A DNA stretch of 64,000 nt from Cohnella nanjingensis (GTDB lineage: Bacteria; Bacillota; Bacilli; Paenibacillales; Paenibacillaceae). Below are positions 19,054 to 27,299 of the stretch, piece after piece. The translations under genes and the position numbers were made by a program. The stretch is from assembly GCF_014212125.1 (NCBI RefSeq), contig NZ_JACJVP010000061.1, positions 1 to 64,000 of the forward strand, given 5' to 3'. The first letter of the stretch is position 1, and each line of letters opens with the position of its first letter. The notes beneath the pieces are model-generated. The model had not been told where the DNA came from. It did not search any database and saw only the letters and a program-made list of their open reading frames with translations.

Positions 19054-19449
19054 CTAAGTTAGGTTGAACCAGCCCAGGGTACTGCACTTATCCGATTCCT
19101 TCGCGACCACTTCTTCGAGGTCAATATCCAGCAGGTTGCAGTAGGCCGACAGATAGAATAGATTCTTGCCCATCTCCGAGCGGACGATATCGCTGCAATG
19201 CTCGCACAATTGGCCGGCCATATGGGACTTCGACTGGCGGTTCGCTTGGTCGAGTTCCATCTCTTCCGAGAATCCCTGTTGCTTCGCATTCAGCTCGATG
19301 CATCCGCATTCGGTGATCGACTTGGACACAGCCCGGTTGACCGAAGCGTTCGATTGACTGTACTTGGTCATGACATCCAGCAGGCTGCGGTGACGGAGCA
19401 AGAGTTCCGATACCTGCCGCTGGAACTCCTGCAGCGTTGGTGCGCTCAT
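19054..19449 (-). CDS. Cys-rich helical protein, MazG-like tail, unknown function
   Basis: A 131-residue all-helical protein that I cannot assign firmly. Six cysteines are present: C48, C50, C82, C85 (LCEHC), C104 and C122. The segment GKNLFYLSAYCNLLDIDLEEVVAKE (from about residue 94) resembles the end of MazG-type nucleotide pyrophosphatase helices, but the acidic metal motif EExxE/D of MazG is not clear. ATG at 19449 lies five bases after GAGGTGG; the GTG at 19458 is inside that site. It has its own promoter and is the only minus-strand gene in this half of the window. It may bind zinc. Confidence 0.7.
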   Translation of the reverse strand: MSAPTLQEFQRQVSELLLRHRSLLDVMTKYSQSNASVNRAVSKSITECGCIELNAKQQGFSEEMELDQANRQSKSHMAGQLCEHCSDIVRSEMGKNLFYLSAYCNLLDIDLEEVVAKESDKCSTLGWFNLT

Positions 19450-19493
19450 CCGTTCCACCTCGGTTTACCTGAAGATTGGCGTTCTTAAGACTC

Positions 19494-19522
19494 ATTATAG
19501 AACAAGGCGTCCGGCAATACAA
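19494..19522 (-). promoter_or_regulatory. Promoter of the Cys-rich helical protein gene
   Basis: On the minus strand, -35 TTGTAT (19522-19517), a 17-bp spacer and -10 TATAAT (19499-19494) form a good SigA promoter. Confidence 0.75.
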
Positions 19523-19631
19523 AAGGAAGTCGCATTAGATTCCTTTCAGAATCCGGGTCGGATAGGCGATTAGCCTGGGGAAATTTGGACCATACTAGTA
19601 ACAAAATATGGATTCCTCAGGAGTGATACTT

Positions 19632-20738
19632 ATGATGATGAGACGCGTAATCCAGCTAGCCGGCCTCTTGATCGGCCTCTTGCTCGGGCAAGGTTGGTCT
19701 TCGTGGCGGCTCGGCGGCGGGGCCTCATGGATGAATCCGGTGCTGGGCGCTTCGAGCGCGGGCGCCGGAGCGGGATTCGGCAGTACTTATACCGCCGTCA
19801 TCGGCGCCGTGCTCGGCTTCATGCTCGCGACGAGCCTCGCGGGACCGCTGTCGGCCGCGCTGCAACGGGGCATCGACCGGCTGTCCGGCATGCCCGTCTC
19901 GCTGCTTGCGACCGGCTTGCTGGGCGGGGGCTGCGGCCTGGTCTTCGCCGCGCTGCTAAAGCCTTATCTGGCCGAACTGCCCCGGATCGGCGGCGTCATC
20001 GCGGCGCTGACGGCCCTGATCTTCGCTTACGCGGGCCTGCACATCGGCGTCCGCAAGCAGGACGAGCTGGCCCTCTGGTCCCAATCGCGCCACAAGGGCG
20101 AGACCAAGCGAGACGAAGGCCCCCGATACGAAGAACACAAGATTTTGGACACCAGCGTCATCATCGACGGCCGCATCGCCGACATCTGCAAGACCGGCTT
20201 CATCGAGGGGACGCTCGTCATCCCCGAGTTCGTGCTGGAGGAGCTGCAGCATATCGCGGATTCGTCCGATCTGCTCAAGCGCAACCGCGGACGCCGCGGG
20301 CTCGATATCTTGAACAAGATTCAGAAGGAGCTCGACGTGAAAGTGCTGATCTACGAGGACGCGAGCGACGAGAGCGGGGAAGTCGACAGCCGGCTCGTGA
20401 AGCTGGCGAAGGCGATGCAGGGCAAAGTCGTCACCAACGACTTCAACCTGAACAAGGTATGCGAGCTGCAAGGCGTGTCCGTGCTGAACATCAACGACCT
20501 GGCGAACGCGGTGAAGCCGGTCGTCCTGCCGGGCGAAGAGATCGTCGTGCAGGTCATCAAGGACGGCAAGGAGCACGGGCAAGGCGTCGCCTATCTGGAT
20601 GACGGCACGATGATCGTCGTCGAGGGCGGCCGCGACTATATCGGCACGACGATGGAAGTGCTGGTCACCAGCGTCTTGCAGACTTCGGCCGGCCGGATGA
20701 TATTCGCGAAGCCGAAGCTATTGGAAAAAGCGCAGTAA
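19632..20738 (+). CDS. YacL-type PIN/TRAM domain membrane protein
   Basis: A 368-residue protein with hydrophobic segments at the N-terminus (~5-20, ~47-63, ~90-140), then a PIN nuclease-like domain starting at ILDTSVIIDGRIADI (~170-184) with further acidic residues, and a C-terminal TRAM domain (PGEEIVVQVIKDGKEHGQGVAYL) that may bind RNA. The order matches B. subtilis YacL, which lies between disA and ispD. ATG 19632 follows AGGAGTG; an ATG at 19608 would add eight residues upstream of the site. The substrate is unknown. Confidence 0.9.
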   Translation: MMMRRVIQLAGLLIGLLLGQGWSSWRLGGGASWMNPVLGASSAGAGAGFGSTYTAVIGAVLGFMLATSLAGPLSAALQRGIDRLSGMPVSLLATGLLGGGCGLVFAALLKPYLAELPRIGGVIAALTALIFAYAGLHIGVRKQDELALWSQSRHKGETKRDEGPRYEEHKILDTSVIIDGRIADICKTGFIEGTLVIPEFVLEELQHIADSSDLLKRNRGRRGLDILNKIQKELDVKVLIYEDASDESGEVDSRLVKLAKAMQGKVVTNDFNLNKVCELQGVSVLNINDLANAVKPVVLPGEEIVVQVIKDGKEHGQGVAYLDDGTMIVVEGGRDYIGTTMEVLVTSVLQTSAGRMIFAKPKLLEKAQ

Positions 20739-20761
20739 GAGGGTATGATGATAAGAAATAC

Positions 20762-20795
20762 GGGCGGGACTCGCTTCTATTGGTCCCGCCCTCTT
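20762..20795 (+). terminator. Terminator between the yacL-type gene and ispD
   Basis: GGGCGGGAC and GTCCCGCCC pair around TCGCTTCTATTG, then CTCTTT. It partly separates ispD-ispF from upstream transcription. Confidence 0.75.
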
Positions 20796-20823
20796 TCTAT
20801 GTATCCGAAAGCGAGGCATGGCG

Positions 20824-21528
20824 ATGAAGTGGGGAGCGGTGGTCGTCGCGGCCGGCCGGGGATCCCGGATGGGCGCGGCGGAGAACAAAGTATTCCTGCC
20901 GCTGGCGGGCCGGTCCGTGCTGGCCCGCACGCTCGAGGCTTTTGAACGGTGCGCCGCGGTGACGGAGATCGTCGTCGTCGTGGCGCCGGGCGAGGAAGCG
21001 CGGGCCCGGGAAGCGGTCCGCGAAGCGAACGCGGGCAAGGTCGCCGCGATCGTGCCCGGCGGGGCGGAGCGCCAAGACAGCGTCTGCGCGGGCCTCGCGG
21101 CGCTGGCGACGGACGGCGCGCTCGTCCATGACGCGGCGCGCCCGCTGGTCACGCCCGCGCAGATCGAGGCTTGCTGCCGGTCGGCCGAGCGCCACGGGGC
21201 GTCCGCGCTGGCCGTGCCGGTGAAGGACACGATCAAGATCGCGGACGGAGACGGCATGATCGCGTCTACGCCCGAGCGCCGGACGCTGTGGGCCGTGCAG
21301 ACGCCCCAGGCGTTCGCCCGCGCCGACCTGATGGAGGCGCATCGGCGGGCGAAGGACGAAGGCGCCGCCGCGACGGACGACGCGATGCTGCTGGAACGGC
21401 TGGGCCGCAAGGTCGCCATCGTCGAAGGAGATTATCTGAATATCAAGATCACGACGCCGGAGGACTTGCCGATCGCGGAATTGCTGCTGTCCCGGCGCCG
21501 GCAGGAGGAGCGGAGCTTCATTGATTAG
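20824..21528 (+). CDS. ispD: IspD, 2-C-methyl-D-erythritol 4-phosphate cytidylyltransferase
   Basis: Third step of the MEP isoprenoid pathway: couples MEP to CTP. The 234-residue product opens with the nucleotide-binding VVAAGRGSRMGAAENKVFLP and contains VHDAARPLV and the TDDA segment near the end, all typical of IspD. The ATG at 20824 is seven bases after GAGG; the ATG at 20818 is too close to it. ispF overlaps its 3' end, so the two consecutive MEP-pathway genes are translationally coupled. Confidence 0.95.
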   Translation: MKWGAVVVAAGRGSRMGAAENKVFLPLAGRSVLARTLEAFERCAAVTEIVVVVAPGEEARAREAVREANAGKVAAIVPGGAERQDSVCAGLAALATDGALVHDAARPLVTPAQIEACCRSAERHGASALAVPVKDTIKIADGDGMIASTPERRTLWAVQTPQAFARADLMEAHRRAKDEGAAATDDAMLLERLGRKVAIVEGDYLNIKITTPEDLPIAELLLSRRRQEERSFID

Positions 21529-22003
21529 AGTAGGGCAAGGATTCGACGTGCACCAACTGACGGAAGGGCGCGACTGCATCATCGGGGGCGTCAAGATTCC
21601 GTACGACAAAGGACTGCTCGGCCACTCGGACGCCGACGTGCTGCTTCATGCGATCAGCGACGCCGTGCTCGGGGCGCTCGCGCTCGGGGATATCGGCAAG
21701 CATTTTCCGGACACGGACCCCGCCTTCAAGGATGCCGACAGCGTGAAGCTGCTGGAGCGTGTATGGGCGCTCGTCAAGGAGCGCGGCTACAAGCTCGGCA
21801 ATGCCGACGCCACGATCATCGCGCAGGCGCCGAAGATGGCGCCGCATATTCCCGCGATGGTCGAGGTGATCGCCCGCGCGCTGGAAGCGGAGGCTACGCA
21901 GGTGAACGTAAAGGCGACGACTTCGGAGAAGCTCGGGTTCACCGGCCGGGGCGAAGGGATCGCCGCGCAGGCGATTGTTTGCCTCGTTCGAGATGTGCTA
22001 TGA
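21521..22003 (+). CDS. ispF: IspF, 2-C-methyl-D-erythritol 2,4-cyclodiphosphate synthase
   Basis: Cyclises CDP-ME-2-phosphate in the MEP pathway. The 160-residue product carries metal ligands D9 and H11 in VGQGFDVHQL, H43 in LGHSDADVLLHAI, and the trimer-forming DIGKHFPDTD. The start is TTG 21521, which overlaps the ispD stop by eight bases; AGGAGGAG lies 12 bases upstream. The length is standard. Confidence 0.95.
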   Translation: MIRVGQGFDVHQLTEGRDCIIGGVKIPYDKGLLGHSDADVLLHAISDAVLGALALGDIGKHFPDTDPAFKDADSVKLLERVWALVKERGYKLGNADATIIAQAPKMAPHIPAMVEVIARALEAEATQVNVKATTSEKLGFTGRGEGIAAQAIVCLVRDVL

Positions 22004-22039
22004 TTTGTCGCGACAAGTGAGACAGGAGGAACGAAACCC

Positions 22040-23524
22040 ATGAGCCAAACGACCACCGGCAAGGTTCGCGTCCGCTACGCGCCGAGCCCGACGGGGCATC
22101 TTCATATCGGCAACGCGCGTACCGCCATCTTCAACTATTTGTTCGCCCGCCACCACGGGGGAGACTTCGTCATTCGCATCGAGGATACCGACGTGAAGCG
22201 CAACATCGCGGGCGGCGAGGAGAGCCAGCTGACCTATCTGAAGTGGCTCGGCGTCGATTGGGACGAGAGCATCGACATCAACGGCGACTACGGCCCTTAC
22301 CGGCAGACCGAGCGGATCGCGATCTACGACAAGCACACGCAGGAACTGCTGGACCGCGGCCTCGCCTATCGCTGCTACTGCACCGAAGAGGAGCTGGAGC
22401 GCGAGCGCGAGGAGCAGACCGCGAGAGGCGAGACGCCGCGTTATTCGGGCCGTTGCAGGCATCTGACGCCGGAACAGGAAGCGCAATTCGCGGCCGAGGG
22501 GCGCGTGCCGAGCGTCCGCTTCGCCGTGCCGCAGGACCGGAACTATGCGTTCGAGGATCTGGTGAAAGGCGAGATCTCGTTCCGCTCGGAGGAATTCGGA
22601 GACTTCGTCATCGTGAAGAAAGACGGCATCCCGACGTATAACTACGCCGTAGCGGTCGACGACCACCTGATGGCGATCTCCCACGTGCTGCGCGGCGAGG
22701 ACCATATCACCAACACGCCCCGCCAGTTGATGATCTACGAAGCGTTCGGCTGGGAGCCGCCCGTCTTCGGGCATATGACGCTGATCGTGAACGAGAGCCG
22801 CAAGAAGCTGTCCAAGCGCGACGAATCGATCGTGCAATTCATCGAACAATACGATAAGCTCGGTTATCTGCCGGAGGCGCTGCTGAACTTCATCGCGCTG
22901 CTCGGCTGGTCGCCGGAAGGCGAGGAAGAGATCTTCACCCGCGAGCAGCTGATCGGGATCTTCGACGCCGATCGGCTGTCCAAGAGCCCCGCGGTCTTCG
23001 ATACCGTGAAGTTGAACTGGCTGAACCAGCACTACCTGAAGTCCGCCTCGGCGGAGCGGGTGATGGAGCTGACGCTGCCGCACCTGAAGCAGGCGGGCCG
23101 TCTGCCGCAGAAGCCGAACGAGGCCGAGCTGGCCTGGGCCGTGACGCTCGTGACGCTGTTCCGCGAGCATCTGCGCTACGGCGCGGAGATCGTGCCGCTG
23201 TCCGATCTTTTCTTCCGCGAGGAGCTGGAGCTAGACGACGAAGCGCGCGCCGTGCTCGCCGAGGAGAGCGTCCCGGCGGTGCTGGCCGCGTTCGCGCGCC
23301 AGATCGAAGCGGCGGGCGAGGAAGGCTTCGCCGTCGACAACATGAAGGCGCTGATCAAGGCCGTGCAGACCGAGACCGGCGCCAAGGGCAAAGGGCTGTT
23401 CATGCCGATCCGCGTGGCGTTGACGGGCCAGATGCACGGACCGGATCTGAACGGCTGCATCTGGCTGCTCGGCCGCGACCGCGTGCTGAAGCGGCTGGCC
23501 GAAGCCGCCGCGAAGCTGGGCTGA
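22040..23524 (+). CDS. gltX: GltX, glutamyl-tRNA synthetase
   Basis: Charges tRNA-Glu, and usually tRNA-Gln as well in Bacillota. The 494-residue class I enzyme has PSPTGHLHIGNA (HIGH motif at ~22-25) and KLSKR at 256-260. A Cys-containing segment (YRCYCTEEE, ~110-118) may bind zinc. ACAGGAGGAACG precedes ATG 22040. The last 15 codons (RVLKRLAEAAAKLG and stop) are repeated twice more just downstream as part of a 128-bp tandem array, without affecting this gene's frame. Confidence 0.96.
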   Translation: MSQTTTGKVRVRYAPSPTGHLHIGNARTAIFNYLFARHHGGDFVIRIEDTDVKRNIAGGEESQLTYLKWLGVDWDESIDINGDYGPYRQTERIAIYDKHTQELLDRGLAYRCYCTEEELEREREEQTARGETPRYSGRCRHLTPEQEAQFAAEGRVPSVRFAVPQDRNYAFEDLVKGEISFRSEEFGDFVIVKKDGIPTYNYAVAVDDHLMAISHVLRGEDHITNTPRQLMIYEAFGWEPPVFGHMTLIVNESRKKLSKRDESIVQFIEQYDKLGYLPEALLNFIALLGWSPEGEEEIFTREQLIGIFDADRLSKSPAVFDTVKLNWLNQHYLKSASAERVMELTLPHLKQAGRLPQKPNEAELAWAVTLVTLFREHLRYGAEIVPLSDLFFREELELDDEARAVLAEESVPAVLAAFARQIEAAGEEGFAVDNMKALIKAVQTETGAKGKGLFMPIRVALTGQMHGPDLNGCIWLLGRDRVLKRLAEAAAKLG

Positions 23525-23858
23525 CGGTCGGACGGACCGCCATCGTGTACAGAGGTGGTTGGCCGAGACGGCAGTGCAGGCGAGTTGGCGGTCGGACGTG
23601 GCATGGCCGCGTGCTGAAGCGGCTGGCCGAAGCCGCCGCGAAGCTGGGCTGACGGTTGGACGTGCCGCCATCATGTATAGAGGTGGTTGGCCGAGACGGC
23701 AGTGCAGGCGAGTCGGCGGTCGGACGTGGCATGGCCGCGTGCTGAAGCGGCTGGCCGAAGCCGCCGCGAAGCTGGGCTGACGGTCGGACGGACCGCCATC
23801 GTGTACAGAGGTGGTTGGCCGAGACGGCAGTGCAGGCGAGTTGGCGGTCGGACGTGGC
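23479..23858 (+). repeat. Tandem array of a 128-bp unit containing the gltX 3' end
   Basis: Units begin at 23479, 23607 and 23735 (CCGCGTGCTGAAG) and the third ends at 23858, about 2.97 copies. Each includes the last 15 gltX codons with the TGA, then ~83 bp of non-coding sequence. Copies 1 and 3 look identical; copy 2 differs at several positions (GGTTGGACGTGCC for GGTCGGACGGACC, ATGTATAG for GTGTACAG, GAGTCGG for GAGTTGG). The extra copies lack the rest of the gene. Confidence 0.92.
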
Positions 23859-23872
23859 GCCGCGCTTGGCCC

Positions 23873-23901
23873 TTGTCACTTCGGGGGCGTTCGGCTATAC
23901 T
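23873..23901 (+). promoter_or_regulatory. Promoter of the cysE-cysS operon
   Basis: -35 TTGTCA (23873-23878), a 17-bp spacer and -10 TATACT (23896-23901) lie just before the T-box leader. Confidence 0.8.
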
Positions 23902-23907
23902 TGCTGT

Positions 23908-24271
23908 AACAGCGACGAACAGGAGAGTACGTTCCGGTAGGGATCGGCCAGAGAGGACTGCCTTGGGTGGAAGCAGTCTCGTATCCGACGGAAGGGAAAT
24001 GCGCCTGGGAGCCGCATCGCCGAGCGAACGGCCGGCGCAGCCTATCTTCATGCTTGCTTGACGGGGAGACGTCCGAGAAGGGTCGAACCGGTCGACGGGC
24101 TAGATGACGGCAGCGCGGGAGTGACGTTAGGCGTTGCCGGGTGGTACCCGTTATCGAGCCATCGAGTTGGACCGCGACCGCCGCATGCCTGCATGCCGCC
24201 GTCGAAGTTCCAAGCAGAGTGGGACCGCGTATGATGACGCCTCTGCAGCGACAGCTGCAGGGGCTTTTTTG
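23908..24271 (+). promoter_or_regulatory. T-box riboswitch, Cys specifier, for cysE-cysS
   Basis: A tRNA-sensing leader. The stem I apical hairpin GGACTGC/GCAGTC is visible at ~23955-23979. The specifier region GGGAAATGCGCC places TGC (Cys) at 24000-24002. The T-box core AGAGTGGGACCGCG is at 24216-24229. The terminator GCCTCTGCAG/CTGCAGGGGC with six T follows (24239-24270). Uncharged tRNA-Cys should promote read-through into cysE and cysS, which fits their products. Confidence 0.88.
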
Positions 24272-24295
24272 TTTTTCCAGACCGAAGCAGGCCGC

Positions 24296-24587
24296 GGGCC
24301 GATAACCCGATGGTACGGTTATCTCGGTCGAAAAAGCGTGCGTAGGCGGGCCGATAACCCGATGGTACGGTCATCTCGGTCGGGAAAGCGTGAGAATGCG
24401 GGTAGATAACCCGATTGTGCGGTTATCTCGGTCGAGAAAGCGTGCATAGGCGGGCCGATAACCCGATTGTACGGTTATCTCGGTCGAGAAAGCGTGCGTA
24501 GGCGGGCCGATAACCCGATTGTACGGTTATCTCGGTCGAGAAAGCGTGCGTAGGCGGGTAGATAACCCGATTGTACGGTTATCTCGG
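24296..24587 (+). repeat. Array of six contiguous 52-bp hairpin units
   Basis: Units start at 24296, 24348, 24400, 24452, 24504 and 24556; the last is cut after 32 bp. Each begins GGGCCGATAACCCGAT or GGGTAGATAACCCGAT and contains arms GATAACC/GGTTATC, so each can fold into a stem-loop. There are no spacers. The array lies between the T-box terminator and cysE, so it would be in the cysE mRNA leader when the T-box reads through. Confidence 0.93.
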
Positions 24588-24688
24588 ACTGATCTGGCTC
24601 AGATGCGGACCGGCAACCCGGACGCCGCCGGGGGCTGCATCGTCCGGGGCGCTTCAGGCGAAGGTAACGGAAGAAGGAGGAGTTGAAC

Positions 24689-25393
24689 ATGGGCTTCTGG
24701 GAGACGGTTCGTTCCGATATCGAAGCGGTGTTCGAGAACGATCCGGCGGCACGCAGCCGCTTCGAGGTCGTGTTCACGTATTCGGGGCTGCACGCCATCT
24801 GGGCGCATCGCATCGCCCACGGCTTCTACAAGCGACGATGGTTCTCCGTCGCGCGGGTGATCTCGCAGGTGAGCCGATTCTTCACCGGCATCGAGATCCA
24901 TCCCGGCGCGCGGATCGGCCGCAAGCTGTTCATCGACCACGGCATGGGCGTCGTCATCGGCGAGACGTGCGAGATCGGCGACGAGGTGGTCATCTACCAA
25001 GGCGTAACGCTCGGCGGCACCGGCAAGGAGAAGGGCAAGCGGCATCCGACCATCGGCAACCGCGTCGTCATCGCCTCCGGCGCCAAAGTGCTCGGCTCGT
25101 TCACGGTCGGGGACAACGCGAACATCGGCGCGAACTCGGTCGTCCTGCGCGAGGTGCCGGCGGACAGCACCGTCGTCGGTATCCCGGGACGGATCGTCAA
25201 GCGCAACGGCGAACGCGTCAGCGACCGGCTGGATCATACCAACTTGCCGGACCCGGTGATCGAGACGTTCCGCCAGATGCAGAAGGAGATCAACGAGCTG
25301 AAGGCCGAGATAGAGCGGCTGAAGTCCGCGTCTCGGGAGTCCGAGTCCCCGGAGCCGGAGCCCGAACCCGTGGGCGCTGCCACCCAAGAATAG
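24689..25393 (+). CDS. cysE: CysE, serine O-acetyltransferase
   Basis: Acetylates L-serine to O-acetylserine, the first step of cysteine synthesis. The 234-residue product has the N-terminal helical domain and C-terminal left-handed beta-helix hexapeptide repeats (IEIHPGARIGRKLFIDHGMG, then IGETCEIGDEVVIYQGVTLGG), with the catalytic H of the FIDHGMGVVIGE stretch. The tail is acidic and Pro-rich (SPEPEPEPVG). AAGGAGG ends eight bases before ATG 24689, whereas the TTG at 24683 is too close to it. It is controlled by the Cys T-box upstream. Confidence 0.95.
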   Translation: MGFWETVRSDIEAVFENDPAARSRFEVVFTYSGLHAIWAHRIAHGFYKRRWFSVARVISQVSRFFTGIEIHPGARIGRKLFIDHGMGVVIGETCEIGDEVVIYQGVTLGGTGKEKGKRHPTIGNRVVIASGAKVLGSFTVGDNANIGANSVVLREVPADSTVVGIPGRIVKRNGERVSDRLDHTNLPDPVIETFRQMQKEINELKAEIERLKSASRESESPEPEPEPVGAATQE

Positions 25394-25413
25394 AAGAGGA
25401 GTGCATGGATCCC

Positions 25414-26817
25414 ATGACTTTGCGCATTTATAACAGCCTTACCAGACAGGCGGAGCCGTTCGTGCCGCTCCATCCCGACCGGGTCAACATGTACGTCTGC
25501 GGCCCGACCGTTTACGGCTATATTCATATCGGCAACGCGCGGCCCGTCATTTTCTTCGACGTGGTGCGCCGTTACCTGGAGTCGATCGGCTACGACGTGA
25601 ATTATATCGTGAACTTCACCGACGTCGACGACAAAATGATCCGCAAGGCCAACGAACTCGGCATTACGGTGCCGGAGCTCGCGGAGACGTTCATTCAGGC
25701 GTTCAACGAAGACCGCGAAGCGCTCGGCGCCCGCCCGGCGAGTCTGAACCCGCGCGTCACGGAATCGATGCCGGAGATCATTCGCTTCATTCAGGAACTG
25801 GTCGACAAGGGCGTCGCTTACGAGAACGGCGGAGACGTCTACTACCGGACGAGCAAGTTCCCGGCGTACGGCAAGCTCTCGCACAAGAACCTCGCCGAGC
25901 TGCAGTACGGCATCCGCATCGAAGTCGACGAGCGCAAGGAAGCGCCGCAGGACTTCGTCCTCTGGAAGGCGGCGAAGCCGGGCGAGATCAGCTGGCCGAG
26001 CCCATGGGGCGACGGCCGTCCGGGCTGGCACATCGAATGCTCGGCGATGGCGCTGAAGTATGCCGGCGAGACGCTCGACATCCACGGCGGCGGCCACGAC
26101 CTGCAGTTCCCGCACCACGAGTGCGAGATCGCCCAGTCCGAGGCGCTGACGGGACAACCGCTAGCGCGTTACTGGATGCACAACGGCTTCGTCAACCTCG
26201 ACAACGAGAAGATGTCCAAGTCGCTCGGCAACGTGGTCAATCCCCGGGAGCTGTTGCAGCGGGCGAGCGCGCAGTCGATCCGCTACGTCATGCTGACGGC
26301 GCACTACCGCAGCCCGATCAATTTCAGCGACGAGACGATCCGCCAAGGCGAGAACAGCGTGCAGCGCCTCGCCAACTGCCGCGACAATCTGAAGCACCGG
26401 CTCGCGTCCGTCTCGGACCGCGTAACCGGAGATCCGGATCTCGCCGTGCGGCTCTCCGCGCTGCAGGAAGAGTTCCGGGCGAAGATGAACGACGACTTCA
26501 ACACCGCCGACGCCATTACGGTCTGGTTCCAGGCGGTGTCCGAAGCGAACGCCTATCTGCAGCGCGAAGTGGCTTCTGCGGAAGATCTGAACGCCTATCT
26601 CTGCCTGTTCGCGTCGTTCGACGACGTTCTCGGGCTGCTGCCGCCGGAAGCCGAGGCGGGACTGCTGGACGATGAAGTCGACGGGCTTATCGCCGAGCGG
26701 ACGGAGGCGCGCAAGCGCCGCGACTTCGCGCGCGCGGACGAGATCCGGGACTTGCTGGCGGCGCAGGGCATCCTACTGGAAGACACGCCGCAGGGCATCC
26801 GTTGGCGGCGCAAATGA
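25414..26817 (+). CDS. cysS: CysS, cysteinyl-tRNA synthetase
   Basis: Charges tRNA-Cys. The 467-residue class I enzyme has zinc ligand C29 in MYVCGPTVY, HIGN at 38-41 and KMSKS at 266-270. WHIECSAMA and HGGGHDLQFPHHECE supply the remaining zinc ligands. ATG 25414 matches the family start (MTLRIYNSLTR); an in-frame ATG at 25405 would add MDP and is closer to the GAGGAG site, so the start is uncertain. It follows cysE by 20 bases and overlaps mrnC, all under the Cys T-box. Confidence 0.96.
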   Translation: MTLRIYNSLTRQAEPFVPLHPDRVNMYVCGPTVYGYIHIGNARPVIFFDVVRRYLESIGYDVNYIVNFTDVDDKMIRKANELGITVPELAETFIQAFNEDREALGARPASLNPRVTESMPEIIRFIQELVDKGVAYENGGDVYYRTSKFPAYGKLSHKNLAELQYGIRIEVDERKEAPQDFVLWKAAKPGEISWPSPWGDGRPGWHIECSAMALKYAGETLDIHGGGHDLQFPHHECEIAQSEALTGQPLARYWMHNGFVNLDNEKMSKSLGNVVNPRELLQRASAQSIRYVMLTAHYRSPINFSDETIRQGENSVQRLANCRDNLKHRLASVSDRVTGDPDLAVRLSALQEEFRAKMNDDFNTADAITVWFQAVSEANAYLQREVASAEDLNAYLCLFASFDDVLGLLPPEAEAGLLDDEVDGLIAERTEARKRRDFARADEIRDLLAAQGILLEDTPQGIRWRRK

Positions 26818-27266
26818 CGGGAGCGGAGCAACGGCCGCCGCAGTTGCCCGTCATCGCGCCGGAGCTGCCGTCCGGCACGCCGGTCCATCTGCTGTCGCCG
26901 GTCGTGCTGGCCTATGTCGGCGACGCGGTCTTCGAGGTGTACGTCCGGCAGCGGCTGGTCGCCGGCCTGACGCGCAAGCCGCACGAGCTGCACCGAGCCG
27001 CGACGCGGTACGTCTCCGCGGCGGCGCAGGCGCGGCTTCTCGCGCGGTGGCAGCCGCTGCTGACCGAGGAGGAAGCGGATATCGCGAAGCGCGGCCGGAA
27101 CGCGAAGTCCGGCCAGCCGCCGAAGAACGCGGATCCCGGCGATTACCGCCACGCGACCGGTTTGGAATGCCTGGTGGGCTATTTGTACTATCGCGGGGAG
27201 CGGGAGCGCCTGGAGCGGCTGATCGGCCTCGCCTTCGAGGACGAGACCCGGCAGGAGCCGATCTGA
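26814..27266 (+). CDS. mrnC: MrnC, Mini-ribonuclease III
   Basis: A small RNase III that matures the ends of 23S rRNA. The 150-residue protein is a catalytic domain only, without the dsRNA-binding domain. It has the LSPVVLAYVGDAVFEVYVRQRL signature with the catalytic D in the GDAVFE core, and a later ATGLECLVGYLYY segment with the second acidic residue. ATG 26814 overlaps the cysS stop (ATGA), which implies coupled translation; a TTG at 26802 is possible. The order cysS-mrnC-rlmB-rae1 is the same as in B. subtilis. Confidence 0.94.
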   Translation: MTGAEQRPPQLPVIAPELPSGTPVHLLSPVVLAYVGDAVFEVYVRQRLVAGLTRKPHELHRAATRYVSAAAQARLLARWQPLLTEEEADIAKRGRNAKSGQPPKNADPGDYRHATGLECLVGYLYYRGERERLERLIGLAFEDETRQEPI

Positions 27267-27299
27267 ACGGAATTTCGGGTGAAAGGATGAGAAATCAAC

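Noticed and set aside
23525..23872. Short open frames in the gltX repeat array
   Set aside because: They are the repeated gltX tail read in chance frames, with no ribosome sites.
24296..24587. 52-bp repeats as a CRISPR array
   Set aside because: The units are contiguous, without unique spacers, and no cas genes are near.
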